Of a stretch of DNA of 64,000 nucleotides, positions 7,105-15,962 are shown piece by piece. Every line of letters starts with the position of its first letter. The first letter of the stretch is position 1. This stretch comes from Bdellovibrio sp. BCCA (GTDB lineage: Bacteria; Bdellovibrionota; Bdellovibrionia; Bdellovibrionales; Bdellovibrionaceae). A program made the position numbers and the translations under genes. Under the pieces are notes generated by a model that was given only the letters and a program-made list of their open reading frames with translations, was not told where the DNA came from and ran no database searches. The stretch covers positions 62,001 through 126,000 of the forward strand of contig NZ_JBBNAC010000001.1 of the NCBI RefSeq assembly GCF_037996825.1. Direction: 5' to 3'.

Positions 7105-10008
7105 ATGTCACGTATTCAGGTCACTTGGGTTGTTAAAACACGGAATGGTCAGGTCAAAGGCCCCTATTCTACAGAAGCCATTCTTCGCATGATTGGTGAG
7201 GGCGTCTTTTCGGGTCAAGAGATGATCTCGAAACTTCCCGATGGCCAATGGACGATGATTTCCAAAGAACCTGCTTTCTACGACAAACTTCTTGAAGCTC
7301 TTGAAGGTGTCGTCGATGTCGATCCGAAAAAAGCGCAGAAGATGGAAGCGGAAACGGTGATCGTTCAAGCTCCGAAGCCGCCTCCAAAGCAGCAACAGCC
7401 GCCGCAAAATCAAGCGCCGACGCCAGATAGTTTTGCAAATATCAAAGTAGATAAACCAAAACAGCAGATCGATGTTTACGATCGTCCTGCGTATGTTCCT
7501 CCCGCTTCAATTCCTATCGCCAATGTTTCTGCGAATGGAAAAACGGATTCTGTGATTGAGCTTTCCAATTTAAAAAATATGGAAAAAGGCGAGATCGCAA
7601 AAAATTTAAAACTGCCGGCCATCATTCTTGTCGCGGTGATTTTAATTGGTGCGATTCTTTTGTGGGACAGTGGCCCTGCCGACGGAACGAAAATTCATTT
7701 GCTGGCTCCCGGAAAATCGTCAGCAACTTTGAATGATCAGCAAGTGAAAGAAAAATTAAACGAAGCCTTGTTCGCCATGGAACAAGACACGTTTGAATCT
7801 TATATCTCTGCGCAAAATAAACTTGTCACCATCGTTGAAGGTGCGCCGATGAATATCGAAGTGCGCGCTCTTCTTTGTGTAGTTTATAAAGAGCTTTGGC
7901 CTTTCGCAGTTCAGGACGCGCAAGATATCAAAACTGTCGCGGGTGCAACTCAAGCCACAAGAGCGCTCAATATCGTTAGTCCGTTTGGTCAAGTGTGTGA
8001 AGCTGTAAAGCTCATGACTTCAGGGCGCTACAAAGAAGCCAAGGGTGTTGTTGAAGCGACTTTGGAAAGCAATGAACCGTTTTCTCTTTTGCCTGTGATG
8101 TATGATTTTAAAGCGGAACTTCTTGAGGGCGAAAAAGATCTGACGAACGCTGTTCCCTACTATGAAAAAGCCGCGCAGCTTTGGGAGAAATGGCTTCATC
8201 CACAAGTGGCATTGGGAAAAGTTTTGTTAGATCAAGGTGACTTCACGTCAGCCTCAAGCTTGCTTAAAAATGTTGTCGCGAAAAATCCAAAACATCGCGA
8301 AGGAAAAATTCTTTTAGGGATCATCGAATATCGCGGATTTAAAAAATCAGACACGGCCTACAGTTATCTTAGTACAGCTTTAGAATCAAAGGGTCGCGTA
8401 TCTCAATTGGTGGAAGCCGATGGTTATTCCGTCTTAGCTGAAATCTATGTTCTTCGTGGAGAAAAACGAAAAGCCTTGGATGCCGCTCAAAAAGGATTTT
8501 CGTTAAATCCTAACAACAGTGAAATCCGTCAGCTTGTGATTCGCCTGGGTGGTTCGGATAAAATCAAAGGCGAAAAAGGTCAGAACAACGAGCTGCTTTA
8601 TCTTGGTGATCAGTATGTGCGCCAAGGGGATTTCCTTGCGGCTCAAGCAGAATTTAAAGCTGCTTTTGAAGTCGATCCTAAAAACGGAACGGCAGCGATG
8701 AAGGCCGCGAAATGTTTGTGGCAGCTCAATCAAAGTTTTGAGGCGATTGAGTGGCTAAATAAAGCCATCAAAGCAGAACCAAAATTGGTTTCTGCCTACG
8801 TTCTTCAAGCTGACTATATGTCTCAACGTTTTGATTTTGTCGGAGCTTTGCAGATTCTCACAAATGCCACTCGAATTGCGCCAAATAACTATGAAGTTTT
8901 GCGTGGTCTTGCGATGTTGGAGTTCCGCAAAAACAACATGGTCGGTGCCGTAAACTATGCGATGAGAGCTGTTAAAGCTTACGACGGCGATATCGAAACG
9001 TTTATCTTGTTATCGAAGGCAAACGGTCTTCTCGCTCGTTCGATCATGCCGATCAGTAAAAAAGAAATTGAGCGAAAAGAAAACGCTGCGAAAGATGCCA
9101 TTCGCTATGCGACGAAAGCCGTTGAAATCGATGCGACAAATCCTGAGGCGCAAATCACTTATGCCAAGATGCTTGCGCAAACAAACGGTGTAGATTCAGG
9201 GATTAATTATCTCAATGAATTGATCAAACGCTTCTCATACACGTTGGATTATCGCGTGGCTTTGGCTGAAGTTTATAAGTCGGAAGATCGCTACAGCCAA
9301 TCGAAAGAAATCTACGAAAAAGTTGTTGAAGCTGATCCAAAAAATAAAAAAGCATGGCTGGGTTTAGGAGAAAGTGAAAAAGCTCTGGGCCTGAATGACA
9401 AAGCTCTCAAAGCTTTCTTAAGTGCGGCTGTTTTAGATCCCACTGATGGGGAGGCTTTGTTCCAAGCCGGAAAACTTTATTTGGAAACGAGCCGTTTTGA
9501 AGAAGCGATTCAGCAGTTTAAACGTGTGCAGCGTTTGAACCCTAACTACCCTCGTACTTATTACTATATCGGTAAAGCGGCGTTCTCTTCCGGTGATTTC
9601 AATATGGCCTTGGAGGCCTCGAAAGCTGAAAAGAAAATCAATCCGAACGTGGCTGATTCGTATATTTTAGCTGCGGAAGTTTATACCGCTCGAAGGCAGT
9701 ATGCGGAGTGTGCGGCAGAGTACTCTCAAGCGATGAAACTTCGTCCCCAAGGGGCTGATATCTACGTGAAGTCCGCAACGTGTTACCGTCAATCAGGTTC
9801 GATTGATGTGGCAGAAGACATGCTGGCATTGGCTTCCGCTCGCGAAAGTGGTTATGCGGAAATTTATAGAGAGCAAGGGGCGATCTATGAAGTGAAGGGC
9901 GATAATCGCTCTGCGGCGCAGGCTTATAATAAATATTTAGGCCTCTCGCCAAATGCCCCGGATCGTGTTGAAATAGAGAACAAAATTTTAAGACTCGGCA
10001 GCAACTAA
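7105..10008 (+). CDS. GYF_2-domain, single-pass membrane TPR protein
   Basis: 967 residues. The first ~70 form a GYF_2-type domain (WVVKTRNGQVKGPYSTEAIL, then DGQW), thought in this family to bind proline-rich peptides. A Pro/Gln-rich linker (PKPPPKQQQPPQNQ, ~residue 93) and one membrane helix (LPAIILVAVILIGAILLW, ~174-191) follow. The remaining ~770 residues are at least a dozen TPR-like repeats (for example AWLGLGESEKALGLNDKALK and ALFQAGKLYLETSRFEEAIQ) and would lie in the periplasm if the N-terminus is cytoplasmic. This suggests a scaffold linking a cytoplasmic partner to envelope proteins. GYF and TPR domains occur together in gliding-machinery proteins of myxobacteria, but I cannot assign this protein to that system. 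A small membrane protein gene follows after 20 bases. Confidence 0.85.
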   Translation: MSRIQVTWVVKTRNGQVKGPYSTEAILRMIGEGVFSGQEMISKLPDGQWTMISKEPAFYDKLLEALEGVVDVDPKKAQKMEAETVIVQAPKPPPKQQQPPQNQAPTPDSFANIKVDKPKQQIDVYDRPAYVPPASIPIANVSANGKTDSVIELSNLKNMEKGEIAKNLKLPAIILVAVILIGAILLWDSGPADGTKIHLLAPGKSSATLNDQQVKEKLNEALFAMEQDTFESYISAQNKLVTIVEGAPMNIEVRALLCVVYKELWPFAVQDAQDIKTVAGATQATRALNIVSPFGQVCEAVKLMTSGRYKEAKGVVEATLESNEPFSLLPVMYDFKAELLEGEKDLTNAVPYYEKAAQLWEKWLHPQVALGKVLLDQGDFTSASSLLKNVVAKNPKHREGKILLGIIEYRGFKKSDTAYSYLSTALESKGRVSQLVEADGYSVLAEIYVLRGEKRKALDAAQKGFSLNPNNSEIRQLVIRLGGSDKIKGEKGQNNELLYLGDQYVRQGDFLAAQAEFKAAFEVDPKNGTAAMKAAKCLWQLNQSFEAIEWLNKAIKAEPKLVSAYVLQADYMSQRFDFVGALQILTNATRIAPNNYEVLRGLAMLEFRKNNMVGAVNYAMRAVKAYDGDIETFILLSKANGLLARSIMPISKKEIERKENAAKDAIRYATKAVEIDATNPEAQITYAKMLAQTNGVDSGINYLNELIKRFSYTLDYRVALAEVYKSEDRYSQSKEIYEKVVEADPKNKKAWLGLGESEKALGLNDKALKAFLSAAVLDPTDGEALFQAGKLYLETSRFEEAIQQFKRVQRLNPNYPRTYYYIGKAAFSSGDFNMALEASKAEKKINPNVADSYILAAEVYTARRQYAECAAEYSQAMKLRPQGADIYVKSATCYRQSGSIDVAEDMLALASARESGYAEIYREQGAIYEVKGDNRSAAQAYNKYLGLSPNAPDRVEIENKILRLGSN

Positions 10009-10028
10009 GGACGGACGACGGAGGAGCC

Positions 10029-10337
10029 ATGGGAATCGGCGATAAAATGAGAGGACTTGCAAGCAGCGCACAAGAGGGCGTTAAGTCATCCACGCTTTCC
10101 TTTTTTCATTTCACTTTAAGATTTGTAACGGGAATTCTTCTGGGACTTGTTCTGGGACTGATTGGTCAGGAACTTGTCGGCTATGGAACGTTTGCTCTTC
10201 TTTTTGTAATGGTTGTTATTCTTGGCATCATCATGAAAGTTCTTTCGAACTGGAGCATGGGTCAAATTCTGATCTTCGATTTGATCTGCGTGCTTGTCGC
10301 GATGCTTTTGAGAATGTATATACTGGTAGCTCCTTAA
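10029..10337 (+). CDS. Small membrane protein, three predicted helices
   Basis: 102 residues with three hydrophobic stretches (FVTGILLGLVLGLIGQ, TFALLFVMVVILGIIM and ILIFDLICVLVAMLL). There is no signal peptide and no family I recognise. The start is well supported by GGAGG five bases before the ATG. It follows the GYF/TPR gene by 20 bases on the same strand, so the two probably form an operon and the small protein could be a partner in the membrane. The second copy of the ~123-bp repeat begins at its stop codon. Confidence 0.8.
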   Translation: MGIGDKMRGLASSAQEGVKSSTLSFFHFTLRFVTGILLGLVLGLIGQELVGYGTFALLFVMVVILGIIMKVLSNWSMGQILIFDLICVLVAMLLRMYILVAP

Positions 10338-10462
10338 CGGCCGATGAAAAAGGCCCATTCGACTGCGTTGTCGGGCCTTATCTTCCACTCCGACGTACTA
10401 GTAGTACGCCTCCGTTGCAGATAAGACCCTCCGCCTTGCGCCTGGACCTTTTTGATCAGCCT
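10338..10462 (+). repeat. ~123-bp structured repeat element, copy 2
   Basis: This is the second copy of the element at 4037-4160, same orientation, again starting right at a stop codon and lying before the next gene (serS). The ends GGCCGATGAAAAAGG and CCTTTTTGATCAGCC pair, and the inner stem CTTATCT/AGATAAG keeps pairing by a compensatory change relative to copy 1. The centre holds the palindrome GTACTAGTAGTAC. Confidence 0.8.
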
Positions 10463-10488
10463 TTGATGAATATAAAAAGGAAATTTGA

Positions 10489-11781
10489 ATGATCGATATT
10501 AAACTTCTTGAGAAAAAAGCTGAAAACGGACCTTCTTATTTTGATGAATACAAGCAGGGTTTGATCAATCGTGGTGCATCGACAGACATCCTTGAGAAAA
10601 TCATGGAGCTGAATAAAAAACGCAAAGAGATGATCACTCAAGCTGAGAGCGCAAAAGCAAATCAAAATAAATTGAGCGGTGAAATCGGCAAATTAAAACG
10701 TGAAGGCAAAGATGCTTCTGCAATTCTAGCAGAAGTAGAAGCTTTGAAATCTCAAGTGAAAGAACTTGAGGCGAAAGCAGCTGAAGCCGATCAAGAAGTT
10801 ACAAATCTTGCGTTGGTGATTCCAAATAAACCAAACGCGTCTGTACCTGTGGGCTCTTCTGAAAAAGACAATAAAGAATTAAAAGTCGTTGGAACTCCGA
10901 CGAAGTTTTCTTTTAAGCCGAAAGAGCACTGGGAATTGGGTGAGTCTTTAAAGATCATCGATTTTGAAAGAGCCGGCAAAACAACAGGAACTCGCTTTGC
11001 TTTCCTCAAAGGGGCCGCGGCACAAATGGAGCGTGCATTGATCCAATTTATGATGGACATGCACTCTACAAGACACGGTTATACAGAGATGATTCCTCCA
11101 TTCATGGTGAACTCTAACAGTTTGCTTGGAACTGGAAACTTCCCGAAATTTAAAGAAGACGTTTTCCACTTGGAAGGCTGGGATCTTTATTTGATTCCAA
11201 CAGCTGAAGTGCCAGTGACGAATTACTACAATGGCGAAATTTTGGATGAAAAAGATTTGCCACAAAGTTTCTGCGCGTATTCTCCATGCTTCCGCTCTGA
11301 GGCAGGAAGTGCGGGAAGAGATACGAAAGGTCTTATTCGTCAGCATCAGTTCGACAAAGTGGAACTAATGACGTTCTGTCATCCAGATAAATCTTATGAA
11401 GTTCACGAGGCTTTGACGTCTCATGCAGAGCAAGTGTTGATGGACTTGGAACTTCCATTCCGTCGTATGCTTCTTTGCACGGGCGATATGGGTTTTGGAT
11501 CTGCGAAAACTCACGACTTGGAAGTATGGCTTCCGGGTCAAAACACTTACCGCGAGATCAGCTCATGTTCGAACTTTGAGGATTTCCAAGCTCGTCGCGC
11601 CAACATCCGTTTCCGCACAGCCGGTGGCAAACCTCAATTCGTGCACACTTTGAACGGATCTGCTCTAGCAGTAGGCAGAACCCTCGTCGCGATCCTAGAA
11701 AACTACCAACGCGAAGACGGTTCCGTAGCCATCCCCAAAGCTCTTCAAAGCTACATGGGCGGCAAAACCGAAATCCGATAA
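10489..11781 (+). CDS. serS: Serine-tRNA ligase
   Basis: 430 residues, typical length. It charges tRNA-Ser (and tRNA-Sec where present) with serine. The N-terminal antiparallel coiled coil that reads the long variable arm of tRNA-Ser spans about residues 30-110 and is rich in Lys, Glu and Ala. The class II catalytic core follows, with motif 2 in [20 protein letters not shown] and motif 3 in [18 protein letters not shown]. The ribosome binding site is AAGGAAA before the ATG. tRNA-Ser(UGA) lies 87 bases downstream on the same strand, so the two may be co-transcribed. Confidence 0.98.
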   Translation: MIDIKLLEKKAENGPSYFDEYKQGLINRGASTDILEKIMELNKKRKEMITQAESAKANQNKLSGEIGKLKREGKDASAILAEVEALKSQVKELEAKAAEADQEVTNLALVIPNKPNASVPVGSSEKDNKELKVVGTPTKFSFKPKEHWELGESLKIIDFERAGKTTGTRFAFLKGAAAQMERALIQFMMDMHSTRHGYTEMIPPFMVNSNSLLGTGNFPKFKEDVFHLEGWDLYLIPTAEVPVTNYYNGEILDEKDLPQSFCAYSPCFRSEAGSAGRDTKGLIRQHQFDKVELMTFCHPDKSYEVHEALTSHAEQVLMDLELPFRRMLLCTGDMGFGSAKTHDLEVWLPGQNTYREISSCSNFEDFQARRANIRFRTAGGKPQFVHTLNGSALAVGRTLVAILENYQREDGSVAIPKALQSYMGGKTEIR

Positions 11782-11815
11782 AAGGTGCCTGCTTCTTTTT
11801 TCTGGCTACGGCGCA
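11779..11815 (+). repeat. 31-bp dispersed repeat, copy 2 (starts at the serS stop codon)
   Basis: Identical over 31 bases to the sequence that follows rho (1095-1125), and beginning at the stop codon in both places. Here no hairpin terminator follows directly; the tRNA-Ser gene does. Confidence 0.8.
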
Positions 11816-11868
11816 TTAAGTCCAACAACTGCTTGAATACTCACCTCAAAACCCATAAAACGGTCGAC

Positions 11869-11958
11869 GGAGAGTTGGTAGAGTGGTTGAATACACCAGT
11901 CTTGAAAACTGGCAGCCCTTCGCGGGGCTCGAGGGTTCGAATCCCTCACTCTCCGCCA
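11869..11958 (+). tRNA. tRNA-Ser(UGA)
   Basis: The acceptor arms GGAGAGT and ACTCTCC pair, with discriminator G and an encoded CCA. The anticodon loop is CTTGAAA in the stem CCAGT/ACTGG, giving anticodon UGA. The long variable arm (GCCCTTCGCGGGGC) is as expected for serine. The T-arm is GAGGGTTCGAATCCCTC. Confidence 0.97.
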
Positions 11959-11966
11959 TTTAGATA

Positions 11967-11991
11967 AAAGCCGCCTTAGAGCGGCTTTTTC
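11967..11991 (+). terminator. Terminator after tRNA-Ser(UGA)
   Basis: AAGCCGC / GCGGCTT with a short loop and a T run, nine bases after the CCA end. It would end a serS-tRNA-Ser transcript. Confidence 0.85.
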
Positions 11992-12005
11992 TATTTCTAC
12001 CCCCC

Positions 12006-12030
12006 AGTGTCCGATGATGTTCCGGACACT
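12006..12030. promoter_or_regulatory. Operator-like inverted repeat behind tRNA-Ser
   Basis: AGTGTCCG and CGGACACT form a perfect 8-bp inverted repeat with a 9-base spacer, followed by TTCGGACGTC, which repeats the core. It lies between the tRNA terminator and the gene at 12154, about 125 bases upstream of that gene. It could be a protein site or part of a dispersed repeat. Confidence 0.4.
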
Positions 12031-12153
12031 TTCGGACGTCGGCTATTTTCTAATACATAATTCAGTTAGAACCTTATCATTCAAATTGCTTTGTCGTTTG
12101 CGTGGCTTAATCAAGCCGATTTTCAAATACAAACCAATGAATGAGGATAATTT

Positions 12154-12561
12154 ATGAAAACGCAAATGCCGGAAGCCGTGAAGAAGGCCTTAGTAATATT
12201 GTATGCCACGCTCGGTATCGGATTGGTCAGAACTTTCATTGAGGCCCCAAGAATGACCCAAGAGATCGCGCCGACACTTGGCGGAGTTAAGGTCATGTAT
12301 TTCAGCCTAGTCTTCGGTTTTTCCCTTGTCGCTTTTCTCAATTGGAAAATTGGACAAGGAAAAAACTGGGCCCGTTGGACTTGCGCGGTATTTTTTGTGG
12401 CGGGACTTCCGTCTACGGTGTCATTACTGATCCAGACATTTAAGAAAACTCCTTTTATAGGCGCTTTTGATCTATTGCAGTTGGTTGCTCAAGTGGTGGC
12501 ATTAGTTCTTCTATTTCAAGCGCCCGCAAGAGGGTGGTTTAAAAAGCAAACGGCGATTTAG
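12154..12561 (+). CDS. Membrane protein of unknown function, four helices
   Basis: 135 residues with four hydrophobic segments (ALVILYATLGIGLV, MYFSLVFGFSLVAFLN, WTCAVFFVAGLPSTVSLL and LLQLVAQVVALVLLF). Between helices 2 and 3 it carries KIGQGKNWARW, and it ends in APARGWFK. Short four-helix proteins with this layout are widespread and uncharacterised. The start is supported by GAGGA nine bases upstream. It stands alone on the plus strand behind the tRNA-Ser gene, at the beginning of the accessory stretch. Confidence 0.8.
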   Translation: MKTQMPEAVKKALVILYATLGIGLVRTFIEAPRMTQEIAPTLGGVKVMYFSLVFGFSLVAFLNWKIGQGKNWARWTCAVFFVAGLPSTVSLLIQTFKKTPFIGAFDLLQLVAQVVALVLLFQAPARGWFKKQTAI

Positions 12562-12709
12562 GCATCACCGTTGTAGCTATAACTTTGTGTATATACTTTT
12601 GACGTCTATATACCAAGTTCAATTTATCAACCGCCGCGGTCGGCGCCGGAATTTCCAAAACGCTTTTAATCTTTGTGGCTCTATCTGTCTCGCCTCCACG
12701 GAGGATGAA

Positions 12710-12784
12710 ATGGTGAGAGCTATTGAGAAAGAAATGTTCAGCCTTATTTATCAACCATCAAATAAACAAGGAGTCCATCCATGA
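12710..12784 (+). CDS. Possible 24-residue leader peptide
   Basis: A short frame with a Shine-Dalgarno sequence (GGAGG, four bases before the ATG) encodes MVRAIEKEMFSLIYQPSNKQ plus four residues. Its TGA overlaps the ATG of the next gene as ATGA, the usual arrangement for translational coupling. The peptide has no notable run of one amino acid, so classical attenuation is not indicated. The larger gene also has its own site (AAGGAG), so this leader may be chance. Confidence 0.35.
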   Translation: MVRAIEKEMFSLIYQPSNKQGVHP

Positions 12785-14343
12785 AGAGTAAAATTTTAGT
12801 ACGTATCGTCCTTATGCTCTCTCTGGTTTTATCTGCAAAGGCTGAAACGACAGAAAATCAAAATTCATCATCTGTTATTCAAGATTTCAAGACGGCTTAC
12901 TACTGGTCCTTTTATGGACAATACTCGAAAGATCCACAAACTCTCGGTGATGTTATGTCGAGGCTGAGCGACCTCACTTCTAAGATTTACTCTGTGTCCA
13001 GTGCCGAAGCTTATGATGTTTTTAAAACGGATGTTTTAGCCCAGGGTGGTCCACAATTGTTGCTTGCTTCCGTTGGCGCAGAAAGAGTTCTTGTTGGCCT
13101 GAAATTAGGCCTGGTGAATGAGGTTAGTGCCTTCGTGAATGCCACTCATAAGTTGAATCCACAGCTAGGTGCTAGTTATGCGATCATGTCTCTGGGATAT
13201 GCAGGCACAAAGTTCGACCCTTCAGTGCGGACTTCGGCAAATCCAATGAAGCCGGGAGACGTAGACAGATGTATGCAGTCTTGTGCGATTTATTTTCTTG
13301 GGCTTCAGAACAATAGATTTGCGGTGGATCTTTTTGCAGGAAGAGCACGAAATAAAAATGAATATTCTGAACAAGACAGGCAGCAAATTGCGTATAAGTT
13401 TCCTAATAACCAGAAAGACAATCGTGGTGAATTCCGTGGCGGTGTAAACTCAAAAGTCGCGGCTATTTCGAATCGATGTGTTAGTTTGTGTGTGAACGAA
13501 ATAGGCGCAGCTGCGGGCGCCGTTCTTTTACCAGCCATTTCAGCAATTTTAGCAAATCCATTAGTAGGATCAGTAGTAACAGCAGGTGTCGTTATCGCGG
13601 GAACTTCTGGCGTAGTCCTTCATTGTTCGACGTCTCCAGATTGTACAAAAACAAGAAAACAGGAATTGCAGGAGCAAGAAAGTTCCCGCTTAAAAGCCGA
13701 GAATGATGTAAGAGAAGAAAGACTAAGATCCAAAGAGTTAGATAGAAAAGAAGCTGCAGAAAAAGATAGACGAGATCAAGAGGCTAAAAAGGAACAAGAA
13801 AAAAAGGCTAAGGCTGAAGCAGCAAAAAGACAGGAAGAACAAAAACAAGAAGAAAAGCACAAAGAAACTGAGAAAAAAATCAAAGATTCATACGACCCGT
13901 CTAAAAATAAAGAAGCCAAAACCGATTCATCAACCTCCTGTGAATCTACTAATACCTGTGACGGCACCATGAATGCCCTAACAATGCCGGATAAATATCG
14001 TGAATCATCTGAATCGAGTTCGAAAACTGATGGTCGGGGAAACATTATCACGTCTCGCGACATGACAAGTACTCCACAAACTAGAGAGATGAATGAGGAC
14101 AAAGGTTTCATCGATAAAACAGATGCTGCGGGAAATCCAGTAACAGAGAAAGATATGACATCAATGCCAATGAAAAAACTAGATGTTGATTCCGGAGACT
14201 CTAATAGAGATCATAATGGCAAAACGGTAACCAAGAGAGATATGACTAGCACACCATTAGTCAACAATGATGGAATTACGGGTCCATTGAACCCAAACAA
14301 AGGCCGCGGAGTTAGCGTAATAACAACTTCAAAGGTAAAGTAG
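12781..14343 (+). CDS. Secreted coiled-coil protein with three DMTSxP repeats
   Basis: 520 residues. It has a signal peptide (MKSKILVRIVLMLSLVLSAKA), an N-terminal domain of ~200 residues with two CMQSCAIYF/CVSLCVNEI cysteine pairs, and a hydrophobic segment (VGSVVTAGVVIAGTSGVVL, ~265-285). A strongly charged Glu/Lys coiled coil follows (~290-370). The C-terminal part contains three repeats of the type DGRGNIITSRDMTSTP, DAAGNPVTEKDMTSMP and HNGKTVTKRDMTSTP. The whole is probably envelope-associated or exported. No family is recognised. Base composition looks AT-richer than in the core genes. A membrane protein gene follows after 10 bases, suggesting an operon. Confidence 0.8.
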   Translation: MKSKILVRIVLMLSLVLSAKAETTENQNSSSVIQDFKTAYYWSFYGQYSKDPQTLGDVMSRLSDLTSKIYSVSSAEAYDVFKTDVLAQGGPQLLLASVGAERVLVGLKLGLVNEVSAFVNATHKLNPQLGASYAIMSLGYAGTKFDPSVRTSANPMKPGDVDRCMQSCAIYFLGLQNNRFAVDLFAGRARNKNEYSEQDRQQIAYKFPNNQKDNRGEFRGGVNSKVAAISNRCVSLCVNEIGAAAGAVLLPAISAILANPLVGSVVTAGVVIAGTSGVVLHCSTSPDCTKTRKQELQEQESSRLKAENDVREERLRSKELDRKEAAEKDRRDQEAKKEQEKKAKAEAAKRQEEQKQEEKHKETEKKIKDSYDPSKNKEAKTDSSTSCESTNTCDGTMNALTMPDKYRESSESSSKTDGRGNIITSRDMTSTPQTREMNEDKGFIDKTDAAGNPVTEKDMTSMPMKKLDVDSGDSNRDHNGKTVTKRDMTSTPLVNNDGITGPLNPNKGRGVSVITTSKVK

Positions 14344-14353
14344 GAATAATACA

Positions 14354-15037
14354 ATGAAACAATTCATAAAGCAGAATGGATTATTGAAATTTGCGATCTT
14401 TGTTGCGTTTATGATAGTTCCTATAGGTTTGGTAGTAAGTTATGGCCTATTTCTAGTTAATTGGTTTATTAGCGGTGGAATTAGATTTCAAGACTTCGGA
14501 TATTTTCTAGTACTTGCGTTGATTTTTTTTGGAGTGAACTCTAATGATTTTTTTGGTCCAAATCGCAGTGGAACACTACTGCCAAAGCATACGATCATGC
14601 TCTGTTCACTTCCATTCGCAATTTTTTATGGTTCAAAAAATGATAGTGGTTTATTTTTCGGCTTTTTGTTTTTGTATTCGATGTATTTCAACTCGTCCAA
14701 GAATCCTGAAAACAAGGGCTTTTATTGGCAATATGAAAACGCTAATGCGGATACTTCTGCTGAGGATGTTTCTGAGGCAATTAGAAAGCAATTCTTTTTA
14801 GTTAAGACAGAAAAAAAAGACCAATCCTTTTCAATCAAGGGTTTCGGATTATGGGTGTTTCGGATAACTGCAGAAAAAGGAGACCAGGGACTCAGGATTA
14901 GAATTGAGCCAATGCCTTCTGGTATAACTTTCTTTCTTTTTCTAAAGGTGATGCCAGGAGCTATGGGCGAGTTTTACGGCAAACAAGTTTTAAAAAACCT
15001 TGGCTTATCCTTAGAAACCTCGAAGACTCCAGTGTAG
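14354..15037 (+). CDS. Membrane protein of unknown function
   Basis: 227 residues. The first ~110 hold four hydrophobic helices (FAIFVAFMIVPIGLVV, FGYFLVLALIFFGV, HTIMLCSLPFAIFYG and GLFFGFLFLYSMYF). A cytoplasmic or periplasmic domain of ~115 residues follows, with a predicted alpha/beta pattern (SFSIKGFGLWVFRITAEKG, then GLRIRIEPMPSGITF). The family is not recognised. It follows the coiled-coil protein gene by 10 bases; the ribosome binding site is weak (TAGGAA). The DNA is visibly AT-rich with T runs, unlike the housekeeping genes. Confidence 0.75.
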   Translation: MKQFIKQNGLLKFAIFVAFMIVPIGLVVSYGLFLVNWFISGGIRFQDFGYFLVLALIFFGVNSNDFFGPNRSGTLLPKHTIMLCSLPFAIFYGSKNDSGLFFGFLFLYSMYFNSSKNPENKGFYWQYENANADTSAEDVSEAIRKQFFLVKTEKKDQSFSIKGFGLWVFRITAEKGDQGLRIRIEPMPSGITFFLFLKVMPGAMGEFYGKQVLKNLGLSLETSKTPV

Positions 15038-15162
15038 AACTCTTTGACGAAGTGTAAAAGAAGAAGACATTTTGTGTACATCAAGTGCTGTTTATTTGAG
15101 ATGGCTATAAATAAAATTTAATTAAGCCAGTCTATTGTGAAGTGGGTCCTCAGAATGTAAAT

Positions 15163-15196
15163 TAGCTCTCGAATTATTAACGTAACTTCGGAGCTA
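15163..15196 (+). promoter_or_regulatory. Imperfect hairpin over the ribosome binding site of the HTH gene
   Basis: TAGCTCTCGAA (15163-15173) and TTCGGAGCTA (15187-15196) pair except for one unpaired base. The 3' arm contains GGAG, the Shine-Dalgarno sequence for the GTG start at 15200. Folding would reduce translation of the regulator. Confidence 0.5.
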
Positions 15197-15199
15197 TAG

Positions 15200-15961
15200 G
15201 TGGAACAAATCACGAGTCACGTAAACAGCCTACTGGATTTTTGGATTGGGCAAAAGCCGAACCGATCAGTTTCGTCTCTTTCAAGAGCAAGCGGTGTAGG
15301 CGAATCTACAATACGTCGTTTGAAAAACGGGAACGTACTGCCTTCTAAGGATAATCTGATTAAGATTATCGTCACTTTGTCGGGTGAAGATTCCTTGTTG
15401 TTGGCCTACTCTAAGCTTAAACAGGACAAATCCCCGTTAGTTGAGCTAATTGAAAATGAATACCCCTACTTGATCAACTCGAATGAAAATTTGAAGGGCT
15501 ATAAAAAAATAAATGCTCCTCAAAATTACCTGAGTCACATGATTTGTATTCTGTCCCAGGTGAAAAACGGCATTAATGAGTCTGAGCTATTATTGATTTT
15601 CGGAGCGAGAGCTAGAGGTGTTTTATAAGAGCTTGTTGAATTAGGTCTTGTCCATATTACCGAAGGAAAACTTGTTAAGTATTGTGGAAAAGAAGATGTA
15701 TTGATTGGTAATAATGTAGAAATTTTACCTGACCTCTACAGAGACTTCTTTAAAAAGACAACGCAGTATAACTTTCAAAGAATCGATATGTTTGGCGTCA
15801 ATACAGAAGGCTATTGCCAAATTATGGACGTGCTTATGGAAGCCAGCAGCAAGATTGCTGAGATCAAGAAAACTCATAAAGGAACTATTCCCATGTTCGC
15901 GGCAACAGTGATGGATACGCTTGAGGCTGAATGCCCTTTCCAAAAGAAAGAGGAGGTGTAG
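15200..15961 (+). pseudogene. HTH-type regulator interrupted by an in-frame stop
   Basis: The frame opens at a GTG with GGAG six bases before it and runs through a helix-turn-helix (SVSSLSRASGVGESTIRRLK, residues ~24-43). It meets TAA at 15626-15628 after ARGVL and then stays open in the same frame (ELVELGLVHITEGKLVKY and onward) to 15961. The downstream part continues as one domain and has no ribosome binding site of its own. The intact protein would be ~253 residues and resembles the HTH/TIGR02147-like regulators common in predatory deltaproteobacteria; this family call is tentative. The first 142 residues may still be made as a DNA-binding fragment. A sequencing error is the main alternative. 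A small secreted protein gene starts one base after its end. Confidence 0.75.
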
Positions 15962-15962
15962 C

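Noticed and set aside
11947-12153. Integration site at the tRNA-Ser 3' end
   Set aside because: No integrase gene and no direct repeat of the tRNA end was found in the window.
12587-12784. 65-residue frame upstream of the coiled-coil protein gene
   Set aside because: The full-length frame has no ribosome binding site at its start and no protein-like pattern; only the last 24 codons have a site, reported separately with low confidence.
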